Both the position numbers and the translations under genes were made by a program. The notes below the pieces were generated by a model. That model ran no database searches and was not told the origin of the DNA. It was given only the letters and a program-made list of their open reading frames with translations. A DNA stretch of 19,238 bases from Firmicutes bacterium UBA5473 (GTDB lineage: Bacteria; Bacillota; DTU084). Below are positions 14,592 through 19,238 of the stretch, piece after piece (positions within the stretch are counted from its first letter, which is position 1; each line of letters begins with the position of its first letter). The stretch covers positions 1 through 19,238 of the forward strand of contig DIQB01000051.1 of NCBI GenBank assembly GCA_002427165.1, given 5' to 3'.

Positions 14592-15074
14592 TTAGCTAAC
14601 CTCCATTTCCTCAAGTGCCTGTACCTCACTGGCGCTGAGAGCACGCTCTAAATTCAGGATTACAATCAGCCTGCCCTCTAGCTTACCGATGCCTCGGAGG
14701 TATGTTGCCTCAACACCACCGGCCAAAGGTGGCGGTGGCTGGATTTGACTCGTGGGCAAGGAGAGGGGCTGGGTAACTTCATCCACAATCATCCCCACCA
14801 AATTCTCATTCACATCCACAACCACGATTCTAGCTTCATCTTTCAGCTCATCTGCTGACAGACCAAAACGCTTGCGCAGATCCACCACTGGGATGATCTC
14901 GCCTCTGAGATTGATAACTCCCTCCACAAACTCAGGAGCACGAGGCACCCGGGTAATGGGAGAGAGAAGGATAATCTCCTGCACCTCGAGGATCTCCACC
15001 CCAAACTCCTCTTCACCTAAACGAAATACCACCAGCTGGGTCATCTCTTCCTGTTTTACCTCTTTCCGTCTCAA
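14592..15074 (-). CDS. cheW: Chemotaxis coupling protein CheW
   Basis: A 160-residue single-domain CheW that links chemoreceptors to CheA in the membrane-associated array. Landmarks are QLVVFRLGEEEFGVEILEVQ, ITRVPRAPEFVEGVINLRGE, IIPVVDLRKRFGL, GMIVDEVTQ and LIVILNLERAL. I chose TTG at 15074, because AAAGGAGG, overlapping the cheA stop codon, lies seven bases upstream. The ATG at 15044 (MTQLVVFRL) would give a more typical N-terminus but has only a weaker GGAAGAG. The longer frame opening at 15110 would run inside cheA and has no ribosome binding site. Confidence 0.93.
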   Translation of the reverse strand: MRRKEVKQEEMTQLVVFRLGEEEFGVEILEVQEIILLSPITRVPRAPEFVEGVINLRGEIIPVVDLRKRFGLSADELKDEARIVVVDVNENLVGMIVDEVTQPLSLPTSQIQPPPPLAGGVEATYLRGIGKLEGRLIVILNLERALSASEVQALEEMEVS

Positions 15075-15087
15075 TTGTCTTCCTCCT

Positions 15088-16983
15088 TTATGCAACAAGA
15101 TTGCGGCCATCGAGAATTAAAACCACCTGACCATCGCCTAAGATGGTGGCTCCCCCTAAAAAGGGAAGCTGGGGTAGATATCCACCTACTGCTTTCACCA
15201 CAATGTTCTCCTGGCCCAAATATTGATCAACGCGGCAGCCCACCAGACGCTGGCCGCAATCTATAAGCACAATCCTCTTGGCACGGGTGGGATCTGGACG
15301 ATAGCCCGGCACATCCAGGACCTGACCCAGATCGTAGATGCCCACCACCTCTTCTCGATAGAGGAAGCACTCCTGATCCCGAACATTTTGAATCTCGCGG
15401 GACCCTACATTCACAAGCTCCACAATCTGACTCAAGGGGATGGCATAAGTTTCCCCTCCCACCTGCACAAGGAGCGCCCGCACAATAGCCAAGGTCAAAG
15501 GCAAACGGATGGTGGTGCGAGTTCCCTCGCCAGGAGAGCTTTCCACGCTCACAACCCCACCTAAAGACTCGATAGTGCTGCGCACAACATCCATACCTAC
15601 GCCCCTGCCACTTACATCCGTTACATTCTTGGCAGTGCTGAGGCCAGGGAAGAAGACTAGGTTTAAAAGCTCGTGATCCGTCATCTCCTCTAGGCGCTCC
15701 TCAGTAACCAGACCATGGGCCAGGGCACTTTCACGAACGCTGGCAGAATCGATTCCTTTGCCATCATCCTCTACAGTAATAGTTACTGCCTCGCCTTCCT
15801 GGGCTGCCCCGAGGGTAACCCGTCCGGTCTCGCTTTTGCCCTGGGCCAGCCTCAGCTGTGGCTGCTCAATTCCGTGGTCCATGGCATTGCGCAACAGGTG
15901 CATCAGGGGATCGAGTAGCCCCTCTGCCACTGTGCGATCCACCTCGGTATCTGTGCCTTCCAAAACGAACTCTACCTTTTTCTCCAGCTCCCGGCTCAGA
16001 TCCCGCACTAGCCTAGGAAAGCGCCCAAATACCGACTCCAAGGGCACCATTCGCACCTTCATCACTGCATCTTGCAGGTCTAAAATCAAACGCTGGGAAT
16101 TGGCTGCCACCCCCTTGAGCTGATCGTCCCCAAGCTGCCCTGCGATCCGATCTAGCTGGGCCTGTCCAATCACCAGCTCCCCTGCCAGATTCAGCAACCG
16201 GTCTAGTTTTGCAGCCTCCACCCGGATGCTACCATTGGTTCTTTTGCCGTTGGTCCGGTTCTGACGCTGCCCTATGTATGGTTCTAAGCGATGCGCTGTC
16301 ACATCAGTTAAAACTTTGCTCTCAAGCTCTGCCTCCAGCTTATCGTGAGGCAGAGCTGTGGAAAAGATGGCAACGAGGCTCCCATCGTAGTTATCATTGT
16401 GAAACTGAGAGCTGGCAGGCGCATATTTATGTACTTTCCCCAGCTTCCCCAGCTCCCGGATGATCAAAAGGGCCCGGGCTCCCTTGAAGGGGCAATCCTC
16501 TGCAATACGCAGGCTCAGTTGCCAAAGAGGCTCTTGTGCCTGCTCCTCCTCTTTCGCTGAAAGCTCCAGCTGCAAGCCCGAGGCAGCCTTTGCATGTTGA
16601 CTCCCTTCTTCCTTCTGCCCTAGAAAAGCCATGGCTTGCTCAATTAGCTCCCCATAGCGGCCAAAAGTGGGGCCTGAGCCTGTCTCCTGGGCGATCAAGG
16701 CTCGAATCCCGTCGGCACCTGAGAGCAAAAAATCCACAAGCTCGGGACTGGCTTCCAGTTTCCCATCCCTAACCTGGCCTAATACATCCTCTAGCCTGTG
16801 GCTGAGAGTGGCGACCTGCTCTAGCCCCATGCTGGCAGAGGAGCCCTTGAGGGTGTGAAAGATTCGAAAAAGCTCGTCTATGCCCGCACCTGACGCTTCA
16901 AGCTCCACCAGCTGCCCATCTAGTCTTTCCAGTAGCTCCCCACTCTCGTCTAAATAAGCGTCTAAATATTTCTTATTCTGCAC
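15088..16983 (-). CDS. cheA: Chemotaxis histidine kinase CheA
   Basis: A 631-residue CheA kinase. P1 (HPt) has H43 in LFRIFHTLKGSSASMG as the phosphorylated histidine. A P2-like CheY-docking domain spans about 150-235 (LRIAEDCPFKGARALLII). P3, the dimerisation helices, begins at about 255 (EAAKLDRLLNLAGELVIGQ). P4 carries the ATP-binding boxes HLLRNAMDHGIE (N), DDGKGID (G1), FFPGLSTAKNV (F) and GRGVGMDVV (G2). P5, CheW-like, fills the C-terminus (ALLVQVGGETYAIPLSQIVE). All kinase boxes look functional. The start is GTG, preceded by GGGAGG inside the end of flhG. The gap to flhG is five bases; no cheB intervenes. Confidence 0.96.
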   Translation of the reverse strand: MQNKKYLDAYLDESGELLERLDGQLVELEASGAGIDELFRIFHTLKGSSASMGLEQVATLSHRLEDVLGQVRDGKLEASPELVDFLLSGADGIRALIAQETGSGPTFGRYGELIEQAMAFLGQKEEGSQHAKAASGLQLELSAKEEEQAQEPLWQLSLRIAEDCPFKGARALLIIRELGKLGKVHKYAPASSQFHNDNYDGSLVAIFSTALPHDKLEAELESKVLTDVTAHRLEPYIGQRQNRTNGKRTNGSIRVEAAKLDRLLNLAGELVIGQAQLDRIAGQLGDDQLKGVAANSQRLILDLQDAVMKVRMVPLESVFGRFPRLVRDLSRELEKKVEFVLEGTDTEVDRTVAEGLLDPLMHLLRNAMDHGIEQPQLRLAQGKSETGRVTLGAAQEGEAVTITVEDDGKGIDSASVRESALAHGLVTEERLEEMTDHELLNLVFFPGLSTAKNVTDVSGRGVGMDVVRSTIESLGGVVSVESSPGEGTRTTIRLPLTLAIVRALLVQVGGETYAIPLSQIVELVNVGSREIQNVRDQECFLYREEVVGIYDLGQVLDVPGYRPDPTRAKRIVLIDCGQRLVGCRVDQYLGQENIVVKAVGGYLPQLPFLGGATILGDGQVVLILDGRNLVA

Positions 16984-16988
16984 AAACC

Positions 16989-17855
16989 CTACCTCCCCAG
17001 TCCAAAATTAAGGCCTAGGAATCTATCCCATAGCCCCCGCAGCTTTCCTGTAGACGGCTGCAAATGTGTGCCCATTTTTCTCTCAAGAGTCTCGGCTAGT
17101 CTTTGAATGCTCCGGGCAGATGGACTCCGGGTGGCACCCAGGACCACAGGCTCTTGTTTACGTCCCATGCGCACCAGCTCCTCATCGTAGGGGACCTGCC
17201 CCCACAGCTGCACCTCCCGAGAGAGAAAGCGCTCTGCTGCCAGCTGCAGCCGCTGGGCCACATCCCTGCCTTCACCTAGGGAGCGGGACATGTTAACCAC
17301 GAGCCCCACTTTGGCCTCAATTTCCTCCTGGCAAAGGTATTTCAACAGACCATAGCCATCGGTGAGGGACGCGGGATCTGGTGTCGTTACAAGCAGGAGC
17401 CAGTCTGCAGCTTCAGCGAAGGCTCGCACTGCTGGCCCCAGGCCCGCACCGCAGTCCACAATAAACAAATCATAACCCAAAGCCAGCTCCACTAGCTCTC
17501 CTGCTAATTGCTCCACCTGAGACTGTGGCAGGTGGGCTAAGTTCACATCCCTGCCCCCTGCCAGAATTCCAAGGCCTGCTGGCCCCTCCACCAGGGCTTC
17601 CCTCAGCGCAATTTCCCCAGCTAAGGCCTCACCTACCGTATAGCTGGGACTGACCCCTAGCACCAGATCCAAATTTGGCAAGCCCAGATCTGCATCGAAA
17701 AGGCAGACTCGAAAGCCCCTCTGGGCCAAAGATATCCCCAGATTTGCACTAATGTTGGTCTTGCCCACACCACCTTTGCCACTGGCGATGGTTAGAAATT
17801 TTGGCCCCCCTCGTCCCCTCATCTGGGCACGCAGGCCTGCTGCTTGATCTATCAT
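16989..17855 (-). CDS. flhG: Flagellar number regulator FlhG (YlxH/MinD-like ATPase)
   Basis: A 288-residue MinD/ParA-type ATPase that works with FlhF to control flagellar placement and number. It has the deviant Walker A motif SGKGGVGKTNISANLG, the switch I-like FDADLGLPNLDLVLG, and DLFIVDCGAGLG as Walker B. The N-terminus MIDQAAGLRAQM matches the FlhG DQAxxLR motif, which in known members activates the FlhF GTPase. I chose ATG at 17855, which overlaps the flhF stop (ATGA); a GTG at 17876 is possible but would add residues upstream of the conserved motif. GAAGG lies about nine bases upstream. Confidence 0.94.
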   Translation of the reverse strand: MIDQAAGLRAQMRGRGGPKFLTIASGKGGVGKTNISANLGISLAQRGFRVCLFDADLGLPNLDLVLGVSPSYTVGEALAGEIALREALVEGPAGLGILAGGRDVNLAHLPQSQVEQLAGELVELALGYDLFIVDCGAGLGPAVRAFAEAADWLLLVTTPDPASLTDGYGLLKYLCQEEIEAKVGLVVNMSRSLGEGRDVAQRLQLAAERFLSREVQLWGQVPYDEELVRMGRKQEPVVLGATRSPSARSIQRLAETLERKMGTHLQPSTGKLRGLWDRFLGLNFGLGR

Positions 17856-18925
17856 GCTCCGATCCCTTCTAAACACAACTGTACCACTCTCTTTTTCTCA
17901 GCAGGCTCTAGGTCATCTGGCACGGCTTGTCCATTTGCAAGATAGGAGAGGGGAAGGCCACCTTCCAAAATAACGCTAGCTACAGGCCCGAAGCTTGCCA
18001 CCTCATCTAACTTTGTGATAATGAGACTGCTGGGACCTAGCTTTTTAAAGCTTTCCAGCACTTGTCGATTTGACTCGCGGCTGCCGGTGCCACTGGTGAC
18101 CAGGTGCACCTGATCTGGGGCTGCTGCCTGAAGAAAAGACTTAAGTTCTGCTAGCTGCATTTTGTTTTGCTGGCTGCGGCCAGCTGTATCCAATAAAATC
18201 ACCTGGCAGTGCTCTCGAAGTTTTTCCATGGAAACCTTCAGCTCCTGGGGGATCATGGCCACCTCAAAGGGCACATCTAAAATTTCAGCGTAGGTGCGCA
18301 GCTGCTCCACAGCGCCAATCCGATACGTATCCACTGTGGCCAGCCCCACCTGGAGATTATGCCGGATCCGATAGCGGGCAGCGAGCTTGGCGATGGTTGT
18401 AGTCTTGCCCACGCCTGTTGGCCCCACAAAGGCCAACACGATTGGGTTTTGCGCTGGCAAAAGGCCAGGGACTGTTTTAATCCTGCCCGCGAGCTCCTCC
18501 TCCAGCTTGAGTAGATCGCCCTCTACCCCGATTAGCTGCACAAGCTCGCGAGCAAGCTCCCCGTCGTAGCCCACCTGGAGCATTGCCTCGTAGATACTCA
18601 GCTGGGCCCCACCGAAGGGGGCCTGGGGCAGCTGCTCTTTCAAATCCGCCACAAGCTGACCCAAGCGTTGATATTCCTCCTCCAGCGCTAGCAGGGGCGC
18701 CTGAGTTTGGGAAGGAGGCTTTTTAGGTTTGGCGGGCTTAGGCCGCGGCTTTGCCTGCTCTTCCTTGGCTGCCAAAACCTCAAAGATCTGGGGCCGAAAC
18801 CAGCCCCACAGGCCCTGTTGCCGCACCTGGCGGGTGTGGAGGATCACTGCCTCCTCCCCCAATTCCGCCTTTACCTGGGCTAAGGCCTGGGGCAGATTTG
18901 CGGCTAAGAAACGCTTAACTTGCAT
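17852..18925 (-). CDS. flhF: Flagellar SRP-like GTPase FlhF
   Basis: A 357-residue SRP54-family GTPase that localises the nascent flagellum at the membrane. An N-terminal domain (MQVKRFLAANLPQALAQVKA) is followed by a Lys/Pro-rich linker (about 55-78), an N-type helical domain, and the G domain from about 160. G-motifs are FVGPTGVGKTTTIAKLAARY (G1), VDTYRIGAVEQLRTYAEIL (G2 region), LLDTAGRSQQNK (G3) and ITKLDEVASFG (G4). The chosen ATG (18925) matches the usual MxVKRF start; a GTG two codons upstream is the alternative. The start overlaps the 3' end of flhA, so the two are coupled. Confidence 0.95.
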   Translation of the reverse strand: MQVKRFLAANLPQALAQVKAELGEEAVILHTRQVRQQGLWGWFRPQIFEVLAAKEEQAKPRPKPAKPKKPPSQTQAPLLALEEEYQRLGQLVADLKEQLPQAPFGGAQLSIYEAMLQVGYDGELARELVQLIGVEGDLLKLEEELAGRIKTVPGLLPAQNPIVLAFVGPTGVGKTTTIAKLAARYRIRHNLQVGLATVDTYRIGAVEQLRTYAEILDVPFEVAMIPQELKVSMEKLREHCQVILLDTAGRSQQNKMQLAELKSFLQAAAPDQVHLVTSGTGSRESNRQVLESFKKLGPSSLIITKLDEVASFGPVASVILEGGLPLSYLANGQAVPDDLEPAEKKRVVQLCLEGIGA

Positions 18926-19238
18926 CGGCACTCACCATCCCCACTGATAACACTTGGGCCTCGTCTGTAATCTCATTGTAGGAGAGGACAGGCACCTTAT
19001 TTGCCACCCGCTGCACAATTCGCGCAAGATAGGGCCGCACAGATCCTGATGCCAGAAGTACAACTTCGCCTCCTGGCAAGGCTCGTCCTAGCTCCGCTTC
19101 AAGGCTCTGGTAGAAGGAGCCCAGAAACTCAGGTGGTAGGGCAACCTCGCCACCGGCTGCAGCCTCCAGTTGCTCTTGAGCCCCTGGCTCCACAACCAAG
19201 GCTCTGATGGTGCCCCCGGGATCTTGGAACTGGGCTGT
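18915..19238 (-). CDS. flhA: Flagellar export gate protein FlhA (C-terminal part, cut by the window edge)
   Basis: Only about the last 107 residues are present; the frame is open to the window edge. FLGSFYQSLEAELGRAL, VVLLASGSVRPYLARIVQRV and VPVLSYNEITDEAQVLSVGM are the classic end of FlhA's cytoplasmic domain, which docks chaperone-substrate complexes at the flagellar type III export gate. The order flhA-flhF-flhG agrees with Firmicutes operons. The stop codon lies within the beginning of flhF. Confidence 0.95.
   Translation of the reverse strand, partial: TAQFQDPGGTIRALVVEPGAQEQLEAAAGGEVALPPEFLGSFYQSLEAELGRALPGGEVVLLASGSVRPYLARIVQRVANKVPVLSYNEITDEAQVLSVGMVSADAS

Noticed and set aside
15075..15110. 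Longer start (15110) for cheW
   Set aside because: No ribosome binding site and the added residues come from the cheA end; AAAGGAGG points to TTG 15074.
1..19238. CRISPR array, tRNA, rRNA or classical riboswitch
   Set aside because: I saw no regularly spaced repeats, cloverleaf-like sequences or known riboswitch cores on either strand.

Overview
The window comes from a low-to-mid GC, motile, Gram-positive-type bacterium, most likely an anaerobic clostridial lineage. The evidence is a flagellar/chemotaxis operon in the Firmicutes order (flhA-flhF-flhG-cheA-cheW-cheC-cheD-sigD), the presence of CheC and CheD, strong Shine-Dalgarno sequences with frequent GTG/TTG starts, and sigma-A-type promoters. 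I cannot name the species.

Left part, about 1-6600, AT-rich accessory DNA. It opens with an IS110-family transposase gene (minus strand, C-terminus shortened). Its upstream noncoding segment is packed with nested inverted repeats, as expected for the family's guide ('bridge') RNA. Next come a TetR regulator and a seven-helix membrane protein of unknown function, probably one operon, closed by a terminator. A single core gene follows, a divergent YchF-type P-loop NTPase with its own promoter. After it lies a patchwork of decay: the C-terminal half of an ISAs1-type transposase with two stop codons and a frameshift; an Abi_2/HEPN abortive-infection gene with a one-base frameshift, preceded by a promoter and a strong terminator that together define a tiny leader RNA; the 3' part of an IS200-type TnpA whose presumed catalytic tyrosine is a cysteine; and two back-to-back fragments that look like ABC-F ATPase linker sequence.

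Middle, about 6617-9860 (minus strand): a two-gene operon with its own promoter and terminator. It encodes a class I PLP aminotransferase and a 677-residue protein made of two different TIM-barrel modules, a xylose-isomerase-like one fused to a Cgl0159/class-I-aldolase-like one.

Right part, 9960 to the window edge (minus strand): the distal half of the flagellar/chemotaxis operon, tightly packed with ATGA overlaps. FlhA (partial) belongs to the export gate; FlhF and FlhG set flagellar position and number; CheA, CheW, CheC and CheD form the sensory core and its adaptation proteins; SigD is the late flagellar sigma factor. The operon tail holds a FapA (DUF342) protein, a small Gln/Lys-rich protein, a SwrB/DUF6115-like membrane-anchored protein and a short membrane-anchored protein resembling the N-terminal part of MltG. 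It ends in a rho-independent terminator. No cheB lies between flhG and cheA, where it often sits.

I did not find a complete new defence system. The leads most worth checking are the IS110 guide-RNA region, the leader RNA in front of the Abi_2 gene, the double-TIM-barrel/aminotransferase operon and the uncharacterised operon tail.
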